Made by a program: the position numbers and the translations under genes. Of a stretch of DNA of 64,000 bases, positions 38,572-46,992 are shown piece after piece. This DNA comes from SAR116 cluster bacterium AG-447-C21 (GTDB lineage Bacteria > Pseudomonadota > Alphaproteobacteria > Thalassobaculales > Thalassobaculaceae): contig QCQB01000001.1 of NCBI GenBank assembly GCA_003212315.1, positions 98,128 through 162,127 of the forward strand, written 5' to 3'. Every line of letters starts with the position of its first letter. Positions within the stretch are counted from its first letter, which is position 1. The notes under the pieces are model-generated. The model searched no databases. It saw only the letters and a program-made list of their open reading frames with translations, and was not told the origin of the DNA.

Positions 38572-39726
38572 TCAGTTGCTATCGGACGTTTTAAGCAAGT
38601 TTTCCTTCGTGAGCGCAATATCTTTTGCAACACGCATTGAACCTGCATATTTTGGGATTTCCTTGCCATTAATCCTGATAACAAGAGCCCCAATATTGCC
38701 GGTGCTAAGAAGCAGGTCGTTTCGATTGGGAACGTTATATGTTTCGTGTGTCTTCAATATACGACTTAAAAGAATATTTGAATTTAATGCTTTGATCTGA
38801 ATCCAACTGTCGGCAGTTGCCTGGATGGTGAAAGTAGATAATGCTGCAACTGAAGGGGCATTCGATACCTTCATACGTTTCATGTCTACTACAGTCTTTT
38901 TTGCCTTCTCCTGAAATTGGTTAGTAGTTTCGCTTAGGGAACTAGAGTTGATCGAGGCAGTTTCCAAACTTTTCTTTTTCGTTCTTTTCGTTGTTCCGCT
39001 CTGGGGATCAGTCGGCTCAATGCCTTTTTTTTCTATTAGCTTTGCCGATTTATATTGTTTGGTTTTGAGACTGTTGTCTGGTGTTGTTTTTGAAACAACG
39101 ATCTTTTTACCATGTTGCAATGAATTTTTCTCTGGAGCTTTTTTTTGGGGAAAACTTTTTGAGTCGCTGTTTTGGTTTTCTTGCTCGCCTACCGCTGTTA
39201 TTGGATTGGTTGGGAGCTTTATTACATCATGTTGGTTGGACAAATAGGTAGATGTTTTTTTAAGGTTGTCCCAAATTAAAACAATGCCACCGGTTATTAA
39301 GATGGTGGTAAAAATAACCATCACACTAGGTATTTTCCCCTCTGGTGCAGGAGATGGAAAGACATTGGAATTCTCTAATTCTGGATTTTGCGCTTTAGTT
39401 TTAAATAAGTTAATATAGCCGTAAGGATCAATTCCAAGGTAGTTAGAATAACTTTTTATAAAACCAATCGCATAAGTTGTGCCAGGTATATCATGAGGGG
39501 TGCCGTTTTCGATGGCTTTTAAATAATCATGGCGGATTCTCAGTAGGCTTGATATTTGGCTTAAACTCTGGTTGGATTTATGCCTCGCTTCTTGAAGCGC
39601 TTCACCAAAAAGTATCTCTGATGTATTTGCTGCAATTTCATTTGACTTGCTAGTTTGGCTTTTTAGCTTTATCGGCACCTCCATTTTACTGCCGAATAAC
39701 TTCGAGAATTTTTGCTCGATTTTCAT
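38572..39726 (-). CDS. RodZ-like membrane protein (HTH_25 plus DUF4115)
   Basis: A 384-residue bitopic protein. The N-terminal cytoplasmic helix-turn-helix (about 42-105) includes LQEARHKSNQSLSQISSLLRIRHDYLKAIE. A single TM helix lies at about 132-152 (VMVIFTTILITGGIVLIW). A Ser/Lys/Pro-rich periplasmic linker follows, then a DUF4115 beta domain (about 290-375). This is the RodZ architecture; RodZ links MreB to the envelope and shapes the cell. The linker is low in sequence conservation and unusually Lys/Thr-rich. First gene of the rodZ-ispG-hemA-prfA-prmC run. Confidence 0.85.
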   Translation of the reverse strand: MKIEQKFSKLFGSKMEVPIKLKSQTSKSNEIAANTSEILFGEALQEARHKSNQSLSQISSLLRIRHDYLKAIENGTPHDIPGTTYAIGFIKSYSNYLGIDPYGYINLFKTKAQNPELENSNVFPSPAPEGKIPSVMVIFTTILITGGIVLIWDNLKKTSTYLSNQHDVIKLPTNPITAVGEQENQNSDSKSFPQKKAPEKNSLQHGKKIVVSKTTPDNSLKTKQYKSAKLIEKKGIEPTDPQSGTTKRTKKKSLETASINSSSLSETTNQFQEKAKKTVVDMKRMKVSNAPSVAALSTFTIQATADSWIQIKALNSNILLSRILKTHETYNVPNRNDLLLSTGNIGALVIRINGKEIPKYAGSMRVAKDIALTKENLLKTSDSN

Positions 39727-39964
39727 AGCTTACAGACAATTCTCATATGGTTTTGTTGGTCGAATACTGATAGATACTATGAATAAATATTAGACTTTAA
39801 TTCTAAAGACAATATTTCAAGATACGTTTTCGTTTAAATTACATCAATTAACTGCCTTTTTTATCTTTATTTTCTAAAAATGAAATAAATTCTAAATAAA
39901 GATCTAGATCGGCCATAGATTATTAAATATTCCATTAGGTAAGATTAATAGCAGTTCTAGTGGG

Positions 39965-41200
39965 TTAACTCTCTAACTGAGATGGGTTATCTAACTCAAA
40001 AATTGAATGTAGGGCCCGCACAGCGAGTTCAGTGTAATCAGATGCTATTAACACACTTACCTTTATTTCCGATGTCGATATCACCTGAATATTTATCCCC
40101 TTATCGGCTAGTGTAGTGAACATCGTTTTAGCTACCCCCGGTTGGCTTCTCATGCCAACTCCTACAACAGAAATTTTTGATACGTTAGGGTTAGTTGTGA
40201 CATTGGCAAATTCAATTTCATCCTTTAATTCTCCTAAAACTTCTACGGCAGTACTTAGGTCGATTTTTCCTACGGTGAATGTTAAGTCAGTTGTTTCCCC
40301 ATTCTCAGATACATTCTGGACAATCATATCTACATTAATAGATGCGTCAGCAAGTGAGCCAAAAATACGACCAGCTACGCCTGGTCTGTCTTTGACCCCT
40401 CTGAGTGTTATCTTAGCCTCCTCAAGACTATAGGCTATTCCTGTTATAGTTTCTTTTTCCACAATCTCATCCTCATTCAAAACTAATGTGCCTGGTGCGT
40501 CTTCAAAACTTGACCTAACTTGCAAGCGCACGTTGTAGCGCATTGCAAGGGCAACTGATCTCGTTTGTAGTACTTTGGCTCCTTGAGAAGCCATCTCTAA
40601 CATCTCTTCGTAGGTTATTTTCTCAATTTTTTGGGCGCCTGATACGATCCTTGGATCGGTTGTGTAAACACCGTTAACATCGGTGTAAATATCGCATCTT
40701 TGGGCCGCTAGAGCCGCCGCCAAAGCCACCGCGGTGGTGTCTGATCCGCCCCTTCCTAGAGTTGTAATTCTATTTTCAGAACTTACTCCTTGAAAGCCCG
40801 GTATTACGGCGACAACGCCGGAATTCAACGAGTTCCTGATTGCAGTTGTTCCAATATCCGTAATACGAGCTTTACTATGATTGTTATCTGTTTGAAAAGG
40901 TATTTGCCAGCTCATCCATGAGCGGGCATCAACATTGATATTTTGGAGGCACAAGGCGAGAAGCCCGCTGGTCACCTGTTCTCCAGTAGAGACTATTACA
41001 TCATATTCTCGGTCATCATGATCAGAAACGGCAGCATTTGCCCAGTCAATTAATTGATTTGTCACACCAGCCATCGCTGACACTATCACAACAACTTGGT
41101 TTCCCAAATCTACTTCGTTTTTTACCTTTTGTGCCACATTGTGGATGTGTTCAATATCAGCAACGGATGTTCCTCCAAATTTTTGAACAATTATAGGCAT
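39965..41200 (-). CDS. lysC: Aspartate kinase
   Basis: A 411-residue monofunctional aspartokinase, the first step toward Lys, Met, Thr and diaminopimelate. The N-terminal kinase domain contains the ATP-binding VQKFGGTSVAD, VIVSAMAGVTNQL, FQGVSSENRITTLGRGGSD and the aspartate-binding region. Two C-terminal ACT domains (about 265-400, including ISVVGVGMRSQPGVAKTMF) indicate feedback control by lysine and/or threonine. Separated by 238 nt from the RodZ-like gene and divergent from ubiG, a common alphaproteobacterial arrangement. Confidence 0.96.
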   Translation of the reverse strand: MPIIVQKFGGTSVADIEHIHNVAQKVKNEVDLGNQVVVIVSAMAGVTNQLIDWANAAVSDHDDREYDVIVSTGEQVTSGLLALCLQNINVDARSWMSWQIPFQTDNNHSKARITDIGTTAIRNSLNSGVVAVIPGFQGVSSENRITTLGRGGSDTTAVALAAALAAQRCDIYTDVNGVYTTDPRIVSGAQKIEKITYEEMLEMASQGAKVLQTRSVALAMRYNVRLQVRSSFEDAPGTLVLNEDEIVEKETITGIAYSLEEAKITLRGVKDRPGVAGRIFGSLADASINVDMIVQNVSENGETTDLTFTVGKIDLSTAVEVLGELKDEIEFANVTTNPNVSKISVVGVGMRSQPGVAKTMFTTLADKGINIQVISTSEIKVSVLIASDYTELAVRALHSIFELDNPSQLES

Positions 41201-41335
41201 TTTATTCTCAATTTCTAAACTTCTAGTTTCTGTTTTATTCTTTTATGCAAAATCAATTCGCATATGATTAATCTAGGTATATATCTAAATTCGTGAGATA
41301 ATAGTCATACTCCGAGAAATTCGTTTAGGTAGATA

Positions 41336-42091
41336 ATGAAAGAATACGTTTTAAACAGCGATGAAGAAGAAATAAAGCGTTTTTCAAAGCTATCTGGGGA
41401 ATGGTGGAAGGAAAACGGGGCATTTGCTCCCTTACACCGCATAACACCAATAAGAATAGAATTCATACTCAAAGCGGTAAATGAGGGGCAAAAATATTCA
41501 ATCGCTGAAGAACGGCCGCTTAAAAACCTTAACATTATAGATGTTGGATGTGGGGGAGGAATATTGTCCGAACCGCTCAAAAGACTAGGGGCTAGTGTAA
41601 CAGGTATAGACGCATCTGAAACGGCCATTCAATCTGCTCGAATTCATTCAAAGAAATCTAATCTAGAAATCAATTATCTGGTCGGGACCATTGATAGCCT
41701 CATAGAGCAAAAGAAATTATATGATCTAGTAATAGCTTCGGAAGTCATAGAGCATGTCCAAGACCCAAATGACTTCATAAAGGGATTAAAAAAATTAGTG
41801 CTGCCAAAAGGTAAGATAATTCTTACAACTTTAAGTAGGTCCTTAAAATCATTTTTGATTGCAAAGGTTGCAGCTGAATATTTAACAAAGGTTATTCCCG
41901 TTGGAACTCATGAATGGAAGAGGTTTTTGAATCCAAGGGAGCTTGAAACATTATTGGCCTCAGATGGCTTTCGAGTAGAATTCATCAATGGCATGACTTA
42001 TAAAATAAATAGCGACCGCTTTGTTCTTACGGACGACCTTTCAATGAACTATGCAATTGCTGCTACCTATTTTGAGTCCACAACAATATAA
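41336..42091 (+). CDS. ubiG: Ubiquinone biosynthesis O-methyltransferase
   Basis: A 251-residue UbiG that performs both O-methylations of ubiquinone synthesis at the membrane surface. The family-specific opening with FSKLSGEWWKENGAFAPLHRITPIR precedes SAM motif I, IIDVGCGGGILSEPL (67-81). VIASEVIEHVQDP and FLNPRELETLL follow. Spacing AGGTAGATAATG supports the start. Divergent from lysC; convergent with DUF1178, with a 7-nt gap. Confidence 0.95.
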   Translation: MKEYVLNSDEEEIKRFSKLSGEWWKENGAFAPLHRITPIRIEFILKAVNEGQKYSIAEERPLKNLNIIDVGCGGGILSEPLKRLGASVTGIDASETAIQSARIHSKKSNLEINYLVGTIDSLIEQKKLYDLVIASEVIEHVQDPNDFIKGLKKLVLPKGKIILTTLSRSLKSFLIAKVAAEYLTKVIPVGTHEWKRFLNPRELETLLASDGFRVEFINGMTYKINSDRFVLTDDLSMNYAIAATYFESTTI

Positions 42092-42098
42092 GTGGTAA

Positions 42099-42554
42099 TT
42101 AGGCGTTCTCCTCTGGCAGCCACGGTATGGAACTGAACTCTATACCTTCATCGACTAATTCTTTTGCATCTTCAGTAGTAGCCTCACCATATATACCATG
42201 CGGCGTCACTTCGCCATAATGAATCTTTCTTGCTTCCTCAGCAAAATTGCTTCCAACATAATCACATTCTTTTGATATATGACTTTGCAACTCCTTCAAT
42301 TTCTGTTTCAACTCGACAGCCGCCGGAGTTATTTTCAAACTTGGACCTGCTGGCGCAGGTTGTGTTGCTTTAGGGTGGTTATCGCTTCCGGATTTTCCAA
42401 TGCGAGGAGCCATCAATGCTTTTGTTATTTTGGATGACCCGCAGGTTGGACATGATAGTAATTTACGTTTAGACTGCTTATCAAACGTTAGGCTATCTTT
42501 AAACCAAGCTTCGAAGCTATGTTCTTTGTCACACTTTAGTTGATATAAGATCAT
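42099..42554 (-). CDS. DUF1178 family zinc-ribbon-like protein
   Basis: A 151-residue protein of a family almost restricted to Alpha- and Betaproteobacteria. The N-terminus has the metal-site pattern Cys8 (YQLKCDKEHSFEAWF) with Cys35-Pro-Thr-Cys38, suggesting a small zinc ribbon. The C-terminal part has the conserved VGSNFAEEARKIHYGE and YGEATTEDAKELVDEGI motifs. Function unknown. Transcribed toward ubiG. Confidence 0.88.
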   Translation of the reverse strand: MILYQLKCDKEHSFEAWFKDSLTFDKQSKRKLLSCPTCGSSKITKALMAPRIGKSGSDNHPKATQPAPAGPSLKITPAAVELKQKLKELQSHISKECDYVGSNFAEEARKIHYGEVTPHGIYGEATTEDAKELVDEGIEFSSIPWLPEENA

Positions 42555-42729
42555 TAGTGTTCTCTCAATATCTATCGTTCTTGCGTATTTACACCTTATC
42601 TAATCTTTTATTAGAGGTACGTAAAATTGATTGTTTTTTCTAATGTTATTACCGATATATGTTGTTGCTTTGAATTACTAGAAATAGCGTTCACAATCAA
42701 CTTTTTCAATGGGATGCTAGCAACATAAA

Positions 42730-43251
42730 ATGGTTATTTCAAATTGGGTGTCAGAAAATTATACTTATATAAAGAAAAAAGGATTGATTTTAGATTTGGC
42801 GTGTGGGTCTGGTCGACATGGGAGATTCTTGCTTGAAAAAGGGTTCGACGTAGTCTTTCTAGATCGAGATACCTCACAGTTGGACTGGGCTCCTGAACCA
42901 TTTAGATCGCAGGTAATTAAACATGATTTGGAGGCTGGTACGAGCTGGGGTTTTTCGTCTTGTTCATTCGATGCCGTGGTTGTTATTAATTATCTCTATC
43001 GACCAATTTTCCCGGATTTATTATCGATCATCGATGAAGGCGGCGTTCTAATCTATGAGACGTTTTCAAAGGGTAACGAAATTTATGGGAAGCCGACCAA
43101 TCCAAATTATTTGCTCGAACCTGAGGAATTAATTGATCTTGTTCGCCCATCAATGCGACTAATATCCTTTAAGGAAGGATATTCAAACGAAGGTAAGGAA
43201 TCCATAACTCAAAAGATTGTTGCAGTTAAAAGATCTGCAAAAACAGCCTAA
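42730..43251 (+). CDS. SAM-dependent methyltransferase (TehB-like)
   Basis: A 173-residue Rossmann methyltransferase. Motif I is LILDLACGSGRHGRFLLEKG (in part, about 20-38), followed by FDVVFLDRDTSQLDW, DAVVVINYLYRPIFPDL and GGVLIYETFSKGNE. It resembles the short tellurite-resistance/TehB-like enzymes found downstream of DUF1178 in Alphaproteobacteria. An in-frame TAG lies 12 nt upstream, so the ATG at 42730 is the first possible start. There is no good ribosome site. Substrate unknown. Confidence 0.8.
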   Translation: MVISNWVSENYTYIKKKGLILDLACGSGRHGRFLLEKGFDVVFLDRDTSQLDWAPEPFRSQVIKHDLEAGTSWGFSSCSFDAVVVINYLYRPIFPDLLSIIDEGGVLIYETFSKGNEIYGKPTNPNYLLEPEELIDLVRPSMRLISFKEGYSNEGKESITQKIVAVKRSAKTA

Positions 43252-43314
43252 ACATTTAGATTGTTTTTTTATTATTTTATTTCAAGGCAATTGATGAAAT
43301 CATATTGTTGCGGA

Positions 43315-44115
43315 TCAGTTTCCGCTAAATACAGGATTTCGTTTCTCCATGAATGCTTTTATACCCTCTGCATGATCCGAGGTTAACATACTGTCAGCCA
43401 TTCTTTCCGCTTCCATCTGCAACTGAGATTCCATAGAGAGGTGGTTGGTTTGATTAAATAAGCGTTTTGAATTTGCATATGCCCGCGTAGGACCATTAGC
43501 CAAACGAGTTGCCAGAGTTTTTGTTTCTTTTTCCAATTCACTGCTGGGAACCGTCCAATTAACTATCCCTAACTCCTTAGCACGCTCAGCCCCAAACCGG
43601 TCTCCAAGCAGTGCTAATTCCATCTGATGTTTCATTCCTAATGTTCGTCCGAGGAAGTATGAAGAACCTCCATCAGGGCTAGCGCCTATATGACAATAAG
43701 CCAGTGTGAAGAATGCATCATCAGCGGCAATTGCCAGATCGCATGCAGCCACCAATCCAACGCCAAATCCTGCAGCTGCACCTTGTATGCTGGCTATTAC
43801 CGGTTTACCCATCCGGCGTATAGCAAATAGAGGTAAATGAAGGAGGTGGATACCCTCGAGGATTAATTTACGGCGTTCAATTTGATCCACCTTTAAACGC
43901 TCAACCATTGCCCGTATATCACCACCAGCCATGAAATGGTTTCCCGCACCAGTTATAACAACACAGCGCACATCTTCATTAAATTCTAGAGAGCCAACTA
44001 CATCTCGAAAAGCAGTTCTTAATTCGTGGGTTAAGGCATTTCGTACTTCAGGCTGATTGAGTCTAACAGTCGCCACGCCTTTTTCAATTTCCAATTGAAC
44101 TGGATCTGCAGTCAT
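43315..44115 (-). CDS. Enoyl-CoA hydratase/isomerase family protein
   Basis: A 266-residue crotonase-fold protein. The oxyanion-hole segments are FMAGGDIRAM (about 62-71) and GAAAGFGVGLVAACDLAIA (about 110-128). The later GASPDGGSSYFLGRTLG, with an Asp where many isomerases place their catalytic acid, suggests an enoyl-CoA isomerase or hydratase. The C-terminal PxxF-type end (KRNPVFSG) is typical. AAGGAG precedes the ATG. Substrate chain length is not deducible. Confidence 0.88.
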   Translation of the reverse strand: MTADPVQLEIEKGVATVRLNQPEVRNALTHELRTAFRDVVGSLEFNEDVRCVVITGAGNHFMAGGDIRAMVERLKVDQIERRKLILEGIHLLHLPLFAIRRMGKPVIASIQGAAAGFGVGLVAACDLAIAADDAFFTLAYCHIGASPDGGSSYFLGRTLGMKHQMELALLGDRFGAERAKELGIVNWTVPSSELEKETKTLATRLANGPTRAYANSKRLFNQTNHLSMESQLQMEAERMADSMLTSDHAEGIKAFMEKRNPVFSGN

Positions 44116-44166
44116 TTGATTTCTCCTTTTTATTCCAATGGCAGTTCAAACTAAATATTTAATCAC

Positions 44167-44586
44167 TCACAAAAAATCCCTTAACATTGCTATAAGCGGT
44201 TTATCAGCCGGCGGCATGTCAAAGTTTTTAAGTGATTTTGGTTTTACCCATTTAATAACCTGGGATTCCAACGGTGTAACTATGCCAGTCCATTTCCGAC
44301 ATAAAAACAAAGCCAAAAGTAAATTGAATTCTTCGTAGCTATGGCTTGTGAATGTGAAAGGAGCAAAGCAGCTGGCTTCAGTTTCTATCGCAAGCTCTTC
44401 TTTTAATTCTCTAATTAACGCTTGTTCGGGACTTTCTCCAACTTCGAGTTTTCCTCCCGGAAACTCCCAGAGTCCTGCCATACTTTTTCCTTTGGGCCTT
44501 TGTGCAATTAGAATTCTACCATCTGAGTCCAGCAATGCGCAGGCAGAAACTAAAACTAGTGGTGGGTTATCCGTTTTGACCAACAT
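44167..44586 (-). CDS. mutT: 8-oxo-dGTP diphosphatase (Nudix)
   Basis: A 139-residue MutT-type Nudix hydrolase that removes oxidised dGTP from the nucleotide pool. The Nudix box is GKLEVGESPEQALIRELKEE (in part), and the MutT-like opening ACALLDSDGRILIAQRPKGKSMAGLWEFPGG is visible in segments. It starts 4 nt after argJ ends, in an operon order (PPIase-argJ-mutT) widespread in Alphaproteobacteria. Confidence 0.92.
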   Translation of the reverse strand: MLVKTDNPPLVLVSACALLDSDGRILIAQRPKGKSMAGLWEFPGGKLEVGESPEQALIRELKEELAIETEASCFAPFTFTSHSYEEFNLLLALFLCRKWTGIVTPLESQVIKWVKPKSLKNFDMPPADKPLIAMLRDFL

Positions 44587-44590
44587 TAAT

Positions 44591-45823
44591 TTAACTTCTG
44601 TAATCGGCGTTGATATTGATATATCCGTGGGTTAAATCGCACGTCCAGACGGTGGCAGTGCCGCGACCCACTCCAACATCTACATCAATTATGACTTCAT
44701 GGTCTTGCATATGTTTTGCTACTGGTCTTTCTTCATAATTATCTACTAACCCACCATTTTCCGCGATTTTTATGCCGCCGAACCAGACGCCCATCTTATC
44801 TCGGTCTGCTTTCTCACCAGATTTACCCACGGCCATGACTACACGTCCCCAATTTGCGTCCTCTCCTGCTATGGCAGTCTTAACAAGCGGGGAATTAGCG
44901 ATAGACAAACCAATACGCCTAGCTGATATTGGTGAGCTTGCTCCGCTAACATTTATTTTTATAAGTTTTTGAGCTCCCTCCCCATCTCGAACAATTTGCG
45001 TAGCTAAATCAAGCATGACCTCATTTAAGCCTATTTCAAATTCTTTTAGAATTGGGTCGTGATCGTTGGAGGGAATGGGATGCTCCGCGACGCCAGTAGC
45101 GAAAAGAAGTAAGGTATCGCTCGTGGAAGTATCGCTATCAACGGTTATCGAATTAAAGGTAGATTTCACGTTTCTAGATAATAGTTTTTGTAATATTGGA
45201 GCGGGAATTTGTGCATCCGTAAATATAAAGCCCAGCATAGTTGCCATATCTGGAGCAATCATCCCTGAACCTTTAGCAATTCCAACTAAATTTACTGTTG
45301 TTTTACCAACTTTAACTACCCGATGAGAGCCTTTGGGGAAGGTATCTGTAGTGGTTATGGCTATTGCTGCATCCTTCCAATTCTGATTTTGTAAATCATC
45401 ATCTAGGGTTGCAATTTTTTCTACGATTTTTGATGGATCAAGCTTTTCGCCGATTACCCCCGTCGATGCCACATAAACTTCATTTTTTGTACAGTGAAAC
45501 AACGTACCAACTGATTTTGCGATGGCTTCTACAGCTTGCATGCCGCTCTTCCCGTTGAAAACATTTGCGTTTCCAGCATTTACCACGAGTCCACGTGCTT
45601 TTCCTTTTGGTAATATATCTCTACACCAAATAACTGGATGGCCCGGGGCTATTGACTTGGTAAGTACGCCGGCGACAGAGGTTCCGGATGCCAGATCAAT
45701 TAACAGTAGATCTGACCTTCCCTTATATTTAGTTTCTGTTTTTGCAGTTGCCATTCTGACGCCATTTACAAACGGCATTTGCGGGAACGACTTTGGCGCA
45801 AGCGGAGATATTTCAAGATCCAT
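44591..45823 (-). CDS. argJ: Bifunctional ornithine acetyltransferase/N-acetylglutamate synthase
   Basis: A 410-residue ArgJ that transfers the acetyl group between N-acetylornithine and glutamate in the cyclic arginine pathway. The self-cleavage site is the Thr in GMIAPDMATMLGFIFTDA (about 187-204), which becomes the N-terminal nucleophile of the beta chain. The substrate-binding KGSG precedes it, and GEDANWGRVVMAVGKSGE follows. Whether the enzyme also accepts acetyl-CoA cannot be told. 12 nt downstream of the PPIase gene. Confidence 0.95.
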   Translation of the reverse strand: MDLEISPLAPKSFPQMPFVNGVRMATAKTETKYKGRSDLLLIDLASGTSVAGVLTKSIAPGHPVIWCRDILPKGKARGLVVNAGNANVFNGKSGMQAVEAIAKSVGTLFHCTKNEVYVASTGVIGEKLDPSKIVEKIATLDDDLQNQNWKDAAIAITTTDTFPKGSHRVVKVGKTTVNLVGIAKGSGMIAPDMATMLGFIFTDAQIPAPILQKLLSRNVKSTFNSITVDSDTSTSDTLLLFATGVAEHPIPSNDHDPILKEFEIGLNEVMLDLATQIVRDGEGAQKLIKINVSGASSPISARRIGLSIANSPLVKTAIAGEDANWGRVVMAVGKSGEKADRDKMGVWFGGIKIAENGGLVDNYEERPVAKHMQDHEVIIDVDVGVGRGTATVWTCDLTHGYININADYRS

Positions 45824-45835
45824 TAATTATTATCC

Positions 45836-46711
45836 TCAGTTATCCTTGATTGGAGTTCCATCAGCTTTAAAACGTACAATTTTTACTTTAGTTCGGAGGG
45901 TTTCGATCAGCTCTTTCAATAGCTTCTGACTCATGGTTGATGCTAATTGTTCTTTTGCCTCATCGAAAGAAGGGGGAGCAGAAACTTTCCTATCTTCAAC
46001 CAAAATTATGTGCCATCCAAATTGAGTTTTGACTGGTTCAGTAACAATATCGCCTGGATTGAGGGCAAAGGCTGCCTTCGAGAATTCTGGAACCATTTGT
46101 CCTTCTCCAAACCAACCTAAATCACCTCCCGATGCAGCCGATGGTCCAGTCGAATATTCAGACGCTAATTTTGCAAATTCCCCACCCGCTTGCAATTTTT
46201 TGATTATCTCCATAGCTTTTTCTTCGCTATCCAGTAATATGTGTCGAGCTTTTATTTGATCCCCGCTAGCCATTTCAGATTTAGTCTCAGAGTAAATTTT
46301 TTGAAGCGCCTCCTCGGTTACCTGAGAACCAATAGTTTTTGTCAAAAATATTTCCGATATTATTTGATCCTCCACGTCGAGGAGCCGCTTTTTTACGTCT
46401 GGATCTTTGGAAAACCCAGCCCTTCTTCCCTCTAATGTAACTAATTTTGAATCAATTGCCCGTGTCAAAAGAGATGGGTAAACAGCTTCGAGCGACATCT
46501 TACGGTATTGCTCGGGCAACCTTTGGGCCATTCCTATGATCTCAGACAGGAAAATAGGTTTTCCGTCAACTGTTGCAACAATTTTAGTTTCCATTTTTTC
46601 TAATGGTTTCAGTTTTGTTTCCGCGTTGCTGGAAGGTATGGCAAGTAATAGATGGAATGCCCCAAAAAGAACGAGTGATTTTAAAAAGAAAAGTTTCATA
46701 ATACTTGTCAT
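45836..46711 (-). CDS. Parvulin-type peptidyl-prolyl cis-trans isomerase, exported
   Basis: A 291-residue SurA/PrsA-like periplasmic foldase. The signal peptide (about 1-30: KLFFLKSLVLFGAFHLLLA then SSNA) and a helical N-terminal domain precede the parvulin domain (about 145-235), with RHILLDSEEKAMEII and GGDLGWFGEGQMVPEFSKAAF. The position opposite secA and ahead of argJ-mutT is conserved in the class, which suggests a role in folding Sec-exported proteins. In-frame ATGs at 46711 and 46699 are both plausible. Confidence 0.9.
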   Translation of the reverse strand: MTSIMKLFFLKSLVLFGAFHLLLAIPSSNAETKLKPLEKMETKIVATVDGKPIFLSEIIGMAQRLPEQYRKMSLEAVYPSLLTRAIDSKLVTLEGRRAGFSKDPDVKKRLLDVEDQIISEIFLTKTIGSQVTEEALQKIYSETKSEMASGDQIKARHILLDSEEKAMEIIKKLQAGGEFAKLASEYSTGPSAASGGDLGWFGEGQMVPEFSKAAFALNPGDIVTEPVKTQFGWHIILVEDRKVSAPPSFDEAKEQLASTMSQKLLKELIETLRTKVKIVRFKADGTPIKDN

Positions 46712-46903
46712 GGGACACCTTCTTTGAGGGTTTTAGTTACTATGGTAGTATTACCGAATAATGAAAATAAGCGATATCAGATTGATATATTGGCCGCAAT
46801 ATGACTCAATTGAAACTAGATTAAATTTCTTTTTTCATGATGACTGCATAGACATTATGATTGCGTTACACTAACAGCACATTTTTTCATGCTGCAAGTT
46901 GCA

Positions 46904-46932
46904 TTGACAGGCGGCTTCCTAACTCTTATTTC
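46904..46932 (+). promoter_or_regulatory. Possible sigma70-type promoter of secA
   Basis: A consensus -35 TTGACA (46904-46909) is followed after 17 bp by TATTTC (46927-46932), which keeps only the TAT of the -10. The start would be near 46940, about 53 nt before the secA ATG, which has AGGAG at 46983-46987. The strong -35 and spacing support it; the weak -10 lowers confidence. Confidence 0.4.
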
Positions 46933-46992
46933 TGACATACGTTAAAGCGTATTGTTTTAAAGACCCTTATTTTAGTTAGATTAGGAGCCTCC